The notes: a model not told the origin generated them from the sequence alone. A DNA stretch of 64,000 nt from Castor canadensis (GCF_047511655.1 NC_133392.1:160756542-160820541); one strand, 5' to 3'; positions 37,611 through 51,599 are shown, counted from the first letter of the stretch. A program made the numbers and translations.

Positions 37611-38007
37611 CCCCTTCAGCACTCAGGGCGCCCCACCCTCTTTGCTACATGTCTTTTGTTGTTGTTGTTTATTATTCAGTTTGGTTTTTTCCTCTTTTTT
37701 CCCTGGGTAGGGGTCAGTCTGTCCAGGGGGCTATGCTGATCTGGCCCAGGGTTATTTGTGGGAGTACTGCATGCCGCTTAGCTCACCTGGTGGTCTGCTT
37801 CTCTCAAGCCAGTAGGAGCTGGTGTCTGGCAGCATGGGGGCCCTCCTGGTTTCTCCATTTAATGTGGAGTGGGGATGCTATGCGCAGGCTGGAGGTGTGG
37901 AGGAGTCAGAGTTTTGCCTCTTCTTGGTGGTTTTTCCTGCAAAGTGTTTCTCCAGCATCTCTCCAAGATTTTACTTTAGGAAGCACGCTTTCTGCTTCCT
38001 CCCTCTA

Positions 38008-38016
38008 GTCGCCATC
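38008..38016 (-). promoter_or_regulatory. YY1-like motif near the L1 5' end
   Basis: The - strand reads AAGATGGCG about 15-23 bases inside the inferred L1 start, where L1 5' UTRs carry a YY1 site that positions transcription. Confidence 0.7.
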
Positions 38017-38030
38017 TTGGAATCTCCCTC

Positions 38031-38040
38031 GGGCATTTTA
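38031..38040. repeat. Target-site duplication of the 6.8-kb L1 (right)
   Basis: Second copy of 'gggcatttta', directly after the L1 5' end. Confidence 0.85.
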
Positions 38041-38049
38041 GATAATAGA

Positions 38050-38250
38050 AATTGAGCATCCCTAACCTAAATATTTGAAATACAGACAACTACAAAATAT
38101 GAAACTTTCTGAGACCCAACGTGATGATTAAAGTTTTGTATTCTGGGCCATTTCAGATTTTCAAATTAGAGCTGCTCAACTGGAAATCTCTGCACATATT
38201 CAAAAAATCTGCTTTCTGTCTGAATTTTTGAAACAGTGGTTCTGAAATTT
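38050..38250. repeat. Ancient MER-type DNA-transposon fossil
   Basis: 'gagcatccctaacctaaat' with repeated 'atttgaaat/aaatatgaaact' text resembles old non-autonomous DNA elements. The assignment is weak. Confidence 0.35.
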
Positions 38251-39249
38251 TGGAGTGCAGTGAGCCCATTGGATAGGCTTGCTAAATCCAGCCTTTCAGA
38301 CCCCTTCAGTAGAGGTGAACTTGGGTCTGAGCTGTCTTCCATTCAGGAAACATTTAGAAGGGGATGCAGAGCAGGAAGGAGAGGAAGGTTGGTGACTTTA
38401 CTGGTATGAAGTGTTCTTTCCCTGCTGTGCAGGGATGGTACTGTAGGGGAGTCATTGACAAGACTGTGTGGTAGAGTTCTTCCTTTTGGGAAAAATGTTA
38501 AAGGCAGCTCAGCAAGTTATGTAACTTTGCAGGCTCGGTGCCCTTTGTGTAACTGTAACCATAAGGTCCACAGGCCCCTCCAGCAAAGCCCAGCCCCAGT
38601 GCACTCTCAGCAGCTCCTTAGTCTGGCCCACAGTGCGTTGTTTATCTTGCAGGTAGTGAGTGTGTCCTGTACCTCATTTCCTTTTTTTTTTTTTTTCTTT
38701 TTAAAATACAGTCCCCAGCTGTGGGAAGCCTGAAGCTGCCATCTCTGGGCCTTTGACAGCTCACTGGGCCACAGTGCCAAGGAGAATGGATGAGGCAGCC
38801 CAGCAGTTGCAAAACCTGCTTTCCTTTCCTCTACATCTACTATGGGAAGGAGTCCTCTTTTTCACTTGTCACTGCCAGGATTTCTAGTCCTACTTACACT
38901 TTCTCCCTTAGTCTCACTTCTGTTTATTGCTTCTCTTTATTACTCACTTTCATTTTCAAATTTTAATGTGAGCTTTAAGATGTATTATTTTCCAAGTGCA
39001 GTATGGTATCCTGGACTGGCTTCTGGAACAAAAAAAAATTTTCAAATCTGTAGTTTGGGAACATCATTGTACCAATCTAATCCCTTAGTGTTGCTCTGCA
39101 CTATCTTTTCTATATTTCTGAAAACTTAAAATTGTTCTTAATAAGCTTATTTTAAATTGTATTATCAGAACTAGAAGACTCCTCTGCATTAAGGATAAGA
39201 TAGAGGTGGACAGTTTTTTGATATTAAGATTGTGAAACAGGGAGGGCCA

Positions 39250-39476
39250 TGGTTCCAGGTCAGCCCAGGCAAAAAGTTCACAAGACCATCCCCATCTCAG
39301 TAGAAAAAAGCTAGGCATAGTGGTGCAAGTTCAAACCCCAGTACCACTACTATCATCCCCCCAAAAAATTGTGGATGGGAGCTGGGCTGTAGCTCAGTGC
39401 AGTGCTTGCCTACCATGAGCAAGGCCCTGGGTTCTATCTCCAGCATGCACACACACACCAAAAAAAAAAAAAAAGT
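39250..39476 (+). mobile_element. Degraded composite B1-ID SINE
   Basis: A partial B1-like unit ('caggtcagcccaggcaaaa') and a second fragment are followed by an ID body ('ggctgtagctcagtgcagtg'), CA-rich linker and A-tail. It lies in C1orf174 intron 1, 404 bases before exon 2. Confidence 0.7.
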
Positions 39477-39879
39477 TGCTGGACAGAAGCTACCTGCTTT
39501 CAACTGTAGGACTGGGCTATAATTCAGGGAAAGGAAGTACAGAGGAAGTGGCTGGCTTCAGTTATTTATGTTATCTTTTGTCAGGGACTTTGACACCATA
39601 TAAAACTGAGAGCTTCTAAGGAAAGGTGCATATGTACTGCTTGTTGTAGACACTTTGAGTTCATGTTCATTAAACTCACAAGTACTGGTTCCTGGAAGCA
39701 TACCCCCTGTATCTAACCCCAGACAGAGTTAGGTCTGAATGTGCACATTCAGCCGCCTTTTCTGAAGGTGGTGTCAGTGTGGGGTGGGGGCAGTCTTCCG
39801 ATTTTCTCAAGTTGGGAAACTGCAGGTGCCTGCATGTGGACTTTCACAGGAGCACTCTCTGAGCCTTGGTCTGGTCTAG

Positions 39880-40047
<168 letters not shown>

Positions 40048-40860
40048 TAGTTGTTACTATGAGAGTGCTATATAAAATACAAGACATCTGTGTTGCTTAC
40101 ATACCGGAGGGGATGTTTCAGAGGTAGTGTGACTATTGTCTCTGCCTTCACAAAGGATATGCTCTGCCGTCCAGGGGTTGGTTTCCTGGCATTTGCCCAC
40201 TGGATATATGTGAGGGTCAGAGACTAGGTCTTTAAGACACACCTTGGCTACCTGTGCTATTTTGAAGGTGGCTGTCCAGCGATGTGGGTCCATTACCACA
40301 GCACTTCCCTCTAAAGGCTTTGAGAGGGAGGTCAGGGATGAGGAAGGGCCTCTTAGAGTCTGCTGTGCTGTGTAGTGCAGGTTTTGAGTCCAAGAGTTTC
40401 GTCCCTACACTCAGGGTAAACTGTATCTGCTTCCCTGAGCCACGGCCAAGGCTTGGTACAAAGCTGGCATAGCACTTCACTCGAGTCAAGCTGCTCGTTG
40501 ATGTTTTGTCAAAGTCAGTTTAACAAATCCTTGCCTAGCACCGACAATGTGCCAGGCAGTGTTGGGTGTGACATCTTAGCAGGGAAGAATGGAAAGGACT
40601 CATTTGCTGTGACTTTAAAATAAGTAAGCACATGCTTCAGGAAGTAACACTACTGGGAAATCAGTGCCGAAGTGGTGCTGATGTGTGGCTGGTGCCATTC
40701 TCAGCCATTCCTGGCTGCTGGTTTGGACTCTGTCCTTGGTAGCAGAACGGAGAGGTGTAGCTTCAGCATGAACATGTCCCAGGTGTGAGAACAGGAGCCT
40801 CTGGGGTCAAGACCTTTGTTTTGCTAGGTGTCTGGTTTTCCCTTACATTTGCTCTCTTGA

Positions 40861-41448
<588 letters not shown>

Positions 41449-41583
41449 TGAAGTTAAGTATAAATTCATTTCCTTTGACACAAAGGAGAAAATAAGATGC
41501 TTTTCTTAACTGGGACACTCCCCCAGCTCCTGGCCTCCCCCATCTGCAGCACTCAGGGTGTCTGGACACCACAGCAGGGTTAA

Positions 41584-41901
<318 letters not shown>

Positions 41902-42347
41902 AACTCCTCTGCTTATTTAGTACAGTTAACAATTTGACGGTTTAGCAGTTTATATAAAAAACTTATCTGCAGGAGAATGTGTTCTTAATCGAACTTCAAA
42001 ACTAACCCATAAAGTCAACAGCACAACCCACCAGGCAGCTGTGGAAGGCTTCCTCATGTGCTCGTGAGCTGCTGCTGTGCCTGCACTGATACCTTTTCTG
42101 ACATTCATGCATAGGTGATGCTGGTGGGGTCAGCAAGGGGCTGGACAGTCTGTGAGAACAGTCTCTGCAGGGAAAGCTTTTCATTTAAGCCCATTAGCTT
42201 GACAGTATGCAAGTTTATTTTCCATTATCAAAGTCTGATCATTCTTAAGATTAACTCAAAGCCAGTTCTGAAAGGACTCTCCTCTACTTCTGAATGTGAA
42301 GTTAACATTTACCTTGAAATGTTTGCAAAATATATATATAGGAAGGA

Positions 42348-42353
42348 AATAAA
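42348..42353 (+). terminator. C1orf174: Probable C1orf174 polyadenylation signal
   Basis: AATAAA about 450 bases past the stop codon, in an A/T-rich stretch. Cleavage would fall near 42365-42380. Confidence 0.65.
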
Positions 42354-43989
42354 ATAATATTTTGAAAAATTTTTAAAGATATCTTACATTCCTCAAACTC
42401 AATTCTTTTCCGAAATGTTTGAGAGCCAAGGGAGGAAATGAATCCCATACTAGGCTGGGACCACCTTTTTGGGCCCATTAACCAGCAGGAGAGGTGAGGC
42501 CCTTGGGAGAGGCTCTGACCAGGTGATGTGGCCCTTCCCTTCTCTAGTGTGGTGGAGGATAGCTGTCCACCTGCAGGTGTTCACAGGCTGCCCCACGCAG
42601 GCCCCCACCTTGCATTAGACACTCCTTACATTGAAGAGGCCTTGTGACATGTTCTCAACAGGGAGGGGACAGTGGAGAGCAGCCACACTGGAGGGAGGGG
42701 TTGGCTTTTCTCCAGGCCTCTTACTGCCACCAGCTAGCTGTGTGCAGAGGCCCAGCAGAGCAATCACGAAGAGGGAGCCTGGATCTCCAAGTGGGTGAGT
42801 GAGCACCAAAAAGGAAAGCGGTCTGGCTGCCTGCGAGGGAGTCTTTGAGTGTTCTGTGGTGGCACCTCTCAGCTGTCCTGGGAGGTACAGGAAGTGGTTC
42901 ACATCTAGATATACCAGGAGCAGGATGCAGAGGTGCCCTGTAAGAAGGTTTCCAGCTCTTACTGTTGAAAGCCTGCCCCCCCTACAGATAACTTCCCTGC
43001 AGTCATCCTCTGTTCCCGCTGTGATCATCTTCCCATTAGTGTGACCTTCACCTACTCTGAATAGATCTGTGACTCGTTGATTAACGAACTATAATTTGAA
43101 GTTGTTGCTTGTGAAAGCCCTTTTCTGATAGCCAGGGAAAACTGTTTACAACCTTAGTGTGCTGAGTGGATGAGGATTAATAACAGCACCCGTGAGAGGT
43201 GGCATCTCAGATTGGAGAACTTGTCCTTATAAACAGACTTGAGTGAGCAGCACTGTCCTAAATACAGTGTGTGCAGAAGAGATGTGCTCTTGCAGTCCAG
43301 CAAAAGGGGAGGTTGAACTGGGTCCTTTTGGGGCCACCAGTTCCACTGCAGTCCAGCCTGTGGGCACTGCTGGGTGGAAGCACTACCCGGGCATCCTGGA
43401 CCTGCAACGGCAGCCCTGGGGAAATCCTAGTGGGCACCACTTTTCCTTTCCTAACTGGCCATGTGACAACATGGAGCTGGGCTCTCCTAAGGCAGTCAGC
43501 CTTAGGAAGTGAAGGTGTCATTTTGTATGGAAATTACAAAGAAATCTTGTGTTGAGATAGCAGACCTAAGCCTCTGCTTTCTATCCAATGAGGGTGAAGA
43601 ACTCCTCTAAAAACACAGGTGTCCAGCATAAACAGCACAGGTAGGGTGAGGCAGGCCAGTGCAAAGGGACATGGGTGGCCACTGTGTCCTCACAGTTTCT
43701 AGTGTCTGCAGCACCTGCACAGCCTAAAGCATCAGTAGCTCCATACTGTAAATACTGCTCTTTCCTAGGCTGGAGTCAAGCAAAACTGACACAAACTAAA
43801 CCATACTTCCTGTCTCTTGAGTCTGGGATGCCAGTGAGGGCCTTGCTGTTCACATTCCAACCTTACAGTGTGGACCCTGGGCCTTGGGGACGAAACCAAC
43901 AGGGCAGGGAACCTGAGGGCTTGGGCTTCCCATGAACCAGACGTCCTGAAGACAGGCCCTTTCAGACTATCAGTGTTAAGTCAGGCCCC

Positions 43990-44240
43990 TCCCTAGATCC
44001 TTCAATGGCTCCCCCTCATCTGAGGAATTAAAACCCACCCTTTACTGCAGCATGGTCTGGCTTCTTAACCCTTTGTTCACTGCCTGACAGCCACATGACA
44101 TTTTACCAAAATGCAACACATCTGGTCCCTACCTTGTGTGGCTGCCTCCAGTGTCAGCTCCTCCAAGAGCCCTCCTCTGGCCTCTGCCACCCTTTCAAGG
44201 GGCAGCTGCAGGAAGGCCAGGATCCAGAGGTTGGGCTCAC
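43990..44240. repeat. L2-like LINE fossil
   Basis: 'ccttcaatggctccccctc' with 'atggtctggcttcttaacc' and 'ctcctccaagagccctcct' follow the order of the L2 3' region. It is old and diverged. Confidence 0.5.
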
Positions 44241-44412
44241 TCACAGAGCCTGGCACAGGGCCACCCACTGGCTCATCCCTCTGAGCACATCACTGACACT
44301 GGGACCGGCCACAGCAGTGTCCCTCACCCCATCTTAGGTTCACACTCTCTGCTCCTTCCTCATAAGAATGACCATTCTGTAACTCAACTCAAGACAGCTC
44401 GTGTATAGGGGG

Positions 44413-44436
44413 CTACACACACACACACACACACAC
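44413..44436. repeat. (CA)n microsatellite
   Basis: About 12 AC units. Confidence 0.9.
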
Positions 44437-45448
44437 CTATGCTCCTCCCTTGCTTGCAGTCAAGAACAGCCACAGAATGTACTAGAAATTCAGCATCCTT
44501 TGGAAGGAGGAACTGACCAGAAGAGTTTAGGTGCTGTCAATTCTCTGAAAGCTGGATGGCCTTCAAAGCCTGGCCCAGTGAGTTCTATACCCCTGTAGAG
44601 AGCCTCTCGGGGTCCCTCAGCTTTGATGCAAGGGGACATGTGCAGTTGAGACTCCAACTGCCTCCAGGCAGCTTTCTCAAGCCATGGGGACCAGCATGAA
44701 GGGATCCTGGGCTGCTGTGGCCCCTTACTCCTCTGTAAGAAACCACTTCATGCAGTGTGTATGTGTGTGTGTGCTCGAGCACTGGCTCACAGGACTCAGG
44801 CTCAGGCAGGCTGTTAACAGCACAGTGAACGTGCAGCACACGTGGTTTGCTGGGGCTTGCTCCCTTATGTTATCCAGCCTAGACACATCCAATCTAGGGG
44901 TTTGGGTGACTCACCTTCTGACTAGTGACACGCATCCTGCCCAGCTGAGGGCATGGAAGCGAAAAGTGAAGTTCTAGCAGGACAGCCTGGCAGCTCTTGC
45001 CCAAGATGGCTCTGTGCACAGCTCCCTGGAGCCTGGACCTCTGTGTCACCCCTCCTGCAGAAATGAGCCTCAGGTCAGGAGGGGTAAGGGGATCCACACG
45101 AGGCATGGACAAAGGCAGCAAAGTCCTAACAGATGTAGAACCTCAGAGCCCAGTCCTGGACAACAAGCCATGGAGTGGAGGGGTAGTGGCCCTGTGTGTC
45201 CAGGGGTATTTGAGAGGGAAGGACAGCCTTAACGAAAGAAAGGTGGACGGTAGACTGTGCAAGTCCCTGACTGAATACTGGAGCTGCTGGGACTCCTAAG
45301 GCTCTGCCCAGCTGCTGCTTGGAGACCTCGCTGAGTTTCTGTGGAGGAGATGGACTTATTCAGGGCAGCTGCTGCACCACTGGCCTTCCCTTCGCCTTTA
45401 TTTTCACCATTCTCAGTGAGTGTGAACTCATGTCTATTTTGCAAACTC

Positions 45449-45454
45449 TTTATT
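45449..45454 (-). terminator. DFFB: Candidate DFFB polyadenylation signal
   Basis: AATAAA on the - strand (tttatt on +), about 1.15 kb past the DFFB stop. A second one lies at 45397-45402. Which is used cannot be told from sequence. Confidence 0.5.
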
Positions 45455-45898
45455 GATTTTTCTGATTACATCATGAATGTAAAAACCCAAATATTACAAA
45501 ATGTATGACTTTAAAAACATTGTAAAATGTTATAAAATGCTCATTTCTCCAAAAAAACTCAAGTGTTATAAAACACATGATGTAGGAGAGCAGCAGTGTG
45601 GAATCCAATCCCACCCCGCTGGGGCCCCAGGATTCCTGACGCTCAGGTGGGTGTGCTCCTTCCAGACCAGCTCTGTGCACATGCTGACAGCTACAAAGCC
45701 AACAGGTCACACTGCATAGCAAGGTCCCTGGGGCATCACACAGTATCTCACTTAGCTCACCAGTGCTCAAAACTGCTACAGTTTTGCATGACAAAACTCA
45801 TGCCAATGACAGGTTGGATCGTGAAATTAATCAACCATTTTTACCCATAAAAACAGCAATTTCACGTGACAACGTAATTTCACGATCAGCTATTCCCA

Positions 45899-46119
45899 AC
45901 TGGGTGCCAGTGCTCACGCCTATAATCCTAACTACTCAGGAGGCAGAGATCAGGAAGATTGCGGTGCGAGGCCAGCCCAGGCAAACAGTTCTCGAGACCC
46001 TATCTCAAAAATATCCAACACAAAAAAAAGGGCTGGCAGAGTGGCTCAAGTGGTAGAGTGCCTGTCTAGCAGGCACGAGGCCCTGAGTTCAAACCCTGGT
46101 AGCAGAAAAAAAAAAATTA
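45899..46119 (+). mobile_element. Composite B1-ID SINE in the DFFB 3' region
   Basis: A clean dimer: B1-like half ('tcacgcctataatcctaac') and ID-like half ('gtggctcaagtggtagagtg') with an A-tail. If the polyadenylation site at 45449 is used, this SINE is part of the DFFB 3' UTR in antisense orientation. Confidence 0.85.
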
Positions 46120-46599
46120 GCTATTTCCACAGATCAACATTTGGAATGTTTCCCACTTTTTTTGCCATCTTAAGCATACAAACATTTACCCCAGAAACAT
46201 CACACCCCTCTCCGGGGTTTCTAGAAGAGTCTGAAGTCAGAGCTGCCATTTGCTGTGGGACGGGAGGGTGGCAGAGATTCAGTGCATAAACAGACACCGA
46301 CCCTGACGCCAGAGCAGTAGGTTCAGCCCTGGTGCCGTGACAGCGCCAGCAGGAAGACCCCGGGCTCAAGCTGACTGCTCTACCCCCAGGAACCCACAAA
46401 TGTCAGTAAGCACCACAAAGCTGTTGTCTGGGAACTGGGCTGTCAGAGGCATGGGAAACAGGTTCAGAACTGTACTGAAATCAGACTCACAGGAAAGATT
46501 TTTAAGGTTTTTTCCAGGAACTATCAAGGTGACCCCCTCCAAAAAAACAGCACCTGTTCCCATTACACAGGCTTTGTGCATGGCAGAGGGCATGCCGTG

Positions 46600-46834
46600 T
46601 CACCTGCGTCTCCGAGCAGGCCACCGCCTCTGGGGCCCCGACCTGGCTCTGTAGATCCTGCTGCGGTCACACTGGAGCTTGTGTGTTGTTTTCTTGTGGC
46701 AGGCGATGTGCACCAATTTTAGGTTCTCTGAGGTGAAGAGCAGGCTGTAGAAGTACTCCCAGTCCACCTCCCTTCCATCCTGCTCCTGGATTGCTTCGGC
46801 CAGGGCAGGCACGATGGTGCGTTTCTTCTCTATT
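46600..46834 (-). CDS. DFFB: DFFB coding exon 7 (catalytic C-terminus)
   Basis: Seventy-seven full codons plus stop, entered by the CAG acceptor just above 46834. It begins IEKKRTIVPALAEA and carries VDWEYFYSLL, LVHIACHKKTTHKL and a basic end (RRWPARRRR). In the predicted protein, His306, His310 and His315 correspond to the catalytic histidines of the beta-beta-alpha-metal nuclease core, and Cys309 is a zinc ligand. The basic tail is the nuclear localisation region. The residues match the mouse pattern more closely than the human one (IACHKK). Two residues (EQ) absent from mouse are present, as in human. Confidence 0.96.
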
Positions 46835-47159
46835 CTGCAAAGTTAGGTTGGAGTCAGTCCCTCTGAGGTGGCTGTGCCACAGACCACCAGGTGCTGTGCA
46901 CATTTCTTATCAGCTCAAAGACTCGTGGTATGGCTTCTGCTACAGACTACGTGTCACTGCTTAAGGGAGGCCCAGCGGGGAAGTTTTAAGATTTCCAAAG
47001 GAACCACAGCTGGAAATATCCCAGAAGGGACAGGTGGCAGTGAAATGGACTTGTTGAGCCCAGTGCACCATTCACTGACATGTGGTCAGCCTGCAGGCCA
47101 GGACTGTCCAGTAAAGCCACATCCAAGCAATGTTGCTTACCTTAGTTTTTAAAATGTGA

Positions 47160-47446
47160 GGGCCAAGATCGGTGGTGGACACCTGTAAGTCCCAGCTACC
47201 CAGCTACTTGGGAGTCAGAGATTAGGAAGACTGCAGTTTGAGGCCAGCCCAGGCAAAAAGTTAGCAAGACCCCATCTCAACAAATAAGTGTGACAGTTCC
47301 ATGCCTGAAATCCCAGAGGCATAAGCAGGAGGATCAAGGCCCAAAACAACTGAAGCAAAAAGGATGGGGGTGTGGTTCAAGTGGTGGAGCGCCCGCCTAG
47401 CAAGTGCAACACACAGAGTTCAAATCCCAGTACCACCAAAAAATTA
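47160..47446 (+). mobile_element. Composite trimeric SINE
   Basis: B1-like unit, second shorter B1-like unit (from about 47290), then ID-like body ('gtgtggttcaagtggtggag') and an A-rich end. Confidence 0.75.
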
Positions 47447-48371
47447 ATTATATAAATGACTAGACAGATAAATAGAAAATGTATGAGCATTATTGAGAAG
47501 AATACAGAAAAAAAGTATAGATTCCAGTCTGCCACAACACTCCCATCACATTTGCCCCCCACCCACAATTGGGCTTCCCCACATCCATCCCATTTCATCT
47601 GTGCAAAAACTTTCCAAAACCTTACACACTGCAGGGCAGTTTTAGGAGCAAAACCTGACGAGCAAAGCTAAAAGCTAAAAGCCTGTTTCTCCCCACCGTA
47701 ATCTCATCTCCCTCACCTCCCGGGGATCGTGACTAAGGCTCCACATTTATCTTCCCAGTCCCGAGCCTCCACTTTTACACGCACACATGTGAATCCCCTC
47801 AAAGAACGCAAGGTACTGCTTTGCTTAGGAGCAAACTGTTCCAAGGAGCATGAAGTAACACGTGTGAGAGCGAGCCACCAAGGAGCCCAGGGCAGGCCCC
47901 TCTCCTCCCCTCACCCCAGAAAAGCTGGAATAATGGAAAGCTCCTCTCCCCAGCTTGCAGAAACAAGGAGAACACAGAGGGCAAGCTGCACTCCAGGGCT
48001 CCCCAGAGACCAACAGGCACACAAGGTGCAGAGCGCAGACCCTGCTCTGGCTATTGTGGGGCCTGGAGGCCTTGAGCTGTGCCCAGGGTTTTGGATAGAA
48101 GGTGGTCAGCCATCGATGCTGTGTAACCAGCCAGCACACCATGTGCTCAGCTGCTGCACTTGTTGAGGCTTGACTGGGGCTGTGCCCTTCTCCCTCAAGG
48201 AGGTCGGGTCAAGCTCCCTCACATAGCGCTGACCACCGTCAAAGAGGACACGCTCCTGTGTGTAGCCATTTCTTAGCCCAACTGTGCGCCGTGTGCTGGT
48301 ATCACACAGCCACATCTGAAGAGGGGCTGGGGCACATGAACGGGTCCTGGGAGTGGCCCGGGTGCCCACTG

Positions 48372-48535
48372 GAGGTTGAACCCAAGGCTCTACCCCTGAA
48401 CTACATGCCTGGCCCTTTTCTAAACTTTCTCTTAAGACAGGGTCTTGCTAGGATGCCCAGGCTGACCTGGAACCGCAGTCCTCCTGCCTCAGTCTCTAGG
48501 GCTGGGATGACAGGCCTGTGCCACCACGCCAGTTC
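48372..48535 (-). mobile_element. Composite B1-ID SINE
   Basis: Antisense ID text ('ctctacccctgaactacatg') precedes antisense B1 text ('gacagggtcttgctaggat'), so the element lies on the - strand. Confidence 0.75.
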
Positions 48536-49554
48536 ATGCACCCACTTTCCACAGGCACTCACAGACTCTCAGGCACAGGCACATGGTCCAAATGAATGCT
48601 ACGTATATAGCACAGGAATGACCAGCAAGAACCCACTCTGTAGAGACACTGGGACATGACAGCCAAGGGACAGAACCAATTCCTGCTGACGATGAACTCC
48701 AAACGCCACCATATGGCACCAGGTCAAGCAGGAGGGGAGGCTCATGCTATCACCACATGAGCAATCTGAGCTAGAGTGGCCAGCACCAGAGAGGACCTCT
48801 CACATCCAATACCAATGACAGGATTCAGGGGTCCCTAAGACTTATCCTTAAGCTCAATTTTCTAAAAGGACTCCCAGCTGCCTGTGAAAGCTGTCACACT
48901 CACAGCCATGGATTTTTACAGCCGAGACTGCAGACAGAAATCAGCCAGGAGGGCACACAGTGCAGAGGACTTCCAGTCATGCAGCCTGCAGTCGGTCCCT
49001 TCCTGTGGAGTCACAGACAGCACTGACTCCTCCCAGCAATGACAGTGACACTGCACAGGCAGCACCACCAGGGAAGCCCCTAGAGGCTCAGTAACCACAG
49101 TCCTTACCGGGCCTTTCTTTCACACAGATAAGGCAGACCTCCAAAGATCAAGTTGGCACTACCTGACCCAAAGCCCCACCCTAAGTCACGCTGCCATGGT
49201 CCAGTGACTCACAGTCCAGGTGAACAAACACACTCTAACAGGCAGGACACTGCAAGGGCTTAGAGGACACCTCCCAGGGTCAAGATACATACCAGACCTC
49301 TTTTCCAGCCAGGGTACACTCTTCATACCACAAAGCAGAGAAGCTTAAAACGGGTTATTAATGAAAAAGGGGCAGAAATGATGAAAAGAAAGTCAGATTA
49401 GTGTAAGATAGGCTTATTCTTAAAAGAATCCAAAAACACTTCTCAAAAGGAGATATATGCCCTGTGGGGGGAGAGAGAACAGATTGAAGCAAGAGCAAAG
49501 CACACAGGCCACATGTGCATTGGGGGAGGGAGACAATCCCAGACATTTGTTTTT

Positions 49555-49815
49555 TCACAGTGCTGGAGTCTGGAAGTCTAGATCAGGGTGCAGCATGGTC
49601 AGACCGGGGCCCACTTCCTGGCTTGTGAACACCCAGTTTCTGGCTGTATCCTCCCCTGGCAATGGGACAGAGCAGGTGAGCTCCCTTCCTCTTGTAAGGA
49701 CATCAGTCCTGCTGGATTAGCCCCCACCCTGGGACTGCATACCTTAATTATCTCCCAAGGGATCTCTCCAGATGCAGTCACCCTGGGGGACAGCTTCAAT
49801 GTGAATCTTGGGGGC
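49555..49815 (-). repeat. MaLR (MST-like) LTR fossil
   Basis: On the - strand the order matches the MST-type LTR at 6515-6880. 'gtgctggagtctggaagtc' marks the end and 'aattatctcccaaggg' lies near the middle. Confidence 0.45.
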
Positions 49816-51599
49816 GCATGACTCCCCCCAGAAAATCACAGCAGCAAATCAGCCAGAACACAACAGCACAGAGTGGGACCGTGACAGCGCAGACAGCACA
49901 AGGAGGTGGACGGTCTGGCACACCCACAAGGGCCAGGGAGGCTGCAGGGACAGCAAGGAAGCTCTGCTTGGGGGGTTCTCCCACCCTGAAGAACACTGGT
50001 CATAGAGCAGAAAGCAGACATCCAGTCAGAGAGGAAAAGACAGACCTGTCAAAGGGAGAAAAATCTGAACCTACCATTGAAAAGCAGAAAACTAGGCAGC
50101 TATCACAAGTCTCAAGAGCAGATGCTGGGAGACAACGGTGTATTCTTCTGGTACTGGAGGAAAATGGAGACCTGTGAACCCAGAGCAGTCGCCTAAGAGC
50201 AGTCCCGGGAGCATTCAGCCCTCACACGCCCTCCTAGAAGAAGCCTGAGGGTCACACACCTGCCAGCGGGGAACAAAACCAGCAAGACACAGGAAGCACC
50301 AAACACCGAGGGCTGAAAAGGAAACTCAGGCAAATCAATAGAAAGAGCAGAGGAGATGCAACATGCACTGGGAGGTGCAGTGGACAGGACCCTCAGAGCA
50401 GAAGTGGAAAAGGAAGTGCAAGCCCATTTACTCACGCAACAAAATATTCCACAAATACCAAGTGAACGGCCACTGCAGCCAGACACCAGGACCGAGACCC
50501 ACTGAGCTCGTGCTCCAGCGCGACAGCCTCAAGTTAGAGACAAAAGGCAGATATGTGGCCAAGAAGAGATAAGTGCAAACTTAATGGTGAGGAAGGGTGG
50601 GGATGCCCCCACACTAACCCAGGGAAAGTGGGCTGCTGACACCTGGGAAAGGGGGAACTCAGGGAGGAGGGCTGCCAGCTGTGCCGTGTGGACCATTTCA
50701 AGGAAACCGACCACAAGGAACAACCACCAAGAACAAAGCCAGATGTGAGGCAAGCATGAAACATCTATGGAGCCCAAAAGACTTCTAAATAACTCATGCA
50801 TCAAAAATAAAACCACAGAGGAAATTATAAAAACCTTTACGATGACTACAAGACTTAGCAATGCAGCAGTACACAGAAGCGTGTAACCCTAAAGGGATAT
50901 TACAATACAGAAGATGTGAGCTAATGAATGGGCAAGAAACCTAAAAACAGAAAGTAGGCATAAAACATAAAAGCAAAAACTCATGAAATTAAGTAAAAGG
51001 GTCAAGAGAGTCACAGATGAGGGTAAGAAAAATGGAGAAGAACGTGCATGCCGTCAACACCAGATGGCCTGCTGGAAGGATGTCTGAGGCCTCGGAAGGG
51101 GGTCCCACAGCAGCCCTTCCCAGGCCCACCCAGAAGCCCTAAGCTGCTTCCAGGACCTGCCCAGGCCTCTGTGGTCAGGCCCAATGTGGGGGAGGGTATG
51201 CAGGCCCTGGCGTGAGGTGATACAGGGTGGGAAGAGAAGGGGCAGGCTCCCACATTGCCACCCTGGGACCCTGAGACCTGTGAATTCTGTTCATATCTGC
51301 ACTGGTCTTCCAGGCACAAGTGTGGACTAGTCCAAGGAGGAGGACAGCTCACGTTCTGTTCAGTTTGCTCGTTTTTAAACCCCGTCGGGCAGGACATGGC
51401 TATGGCTCAGAACAGACAGTCCAGTGTTTCTCTAGAAGCTTGATGACTAACAGGCATCTCTGCATTTTTAATTAAAACTCAGTATACATATCTGTATTTC
51501 AAGAGAGAGAAGACACAGCTAACTAAAGCAGGTACCTCATGAAACAACGCTGGCTCACGCCATGCCTTCTGCAGCTGCCTCTGTTCTAGACTGACCCGC

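Larger units (their letters stand above)
31215..38030 (-). mobile_element. Nearly full-length L1 retrotransposon, ORFs broken
   Basis: Read on the - strand the order is 5' UTR (38030 to about 36600), ORF1 (about 36511-35560), ORF2 (about 35465 to 31690), 3' UTR and A-rich tail. The open part of ORF1 shows a coiled coil and the start of the RNA-binding domain, then shifts frame near 35873. ORF2 is split into at least six pieces: endonuclease (35465-35250 and 35211-34471, with an intact SDHNAI motif), reverse transcriptase (34355-33636, FADD motif at 33394-33405), and C-terminal pieces. The copy cannot move by itself. A 10-bp duplication bounds it. The element starts with a YY1-type motif. Confidence 0.95.
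42381..45396. other. Intergenic gap between the convergent genes
   Basis: No exon was found. It contains an L2-like fossil (about 43990-44240), a (CA)n run (44413-44436), and otherwise unassigned sequence. Confidence 0.55.
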
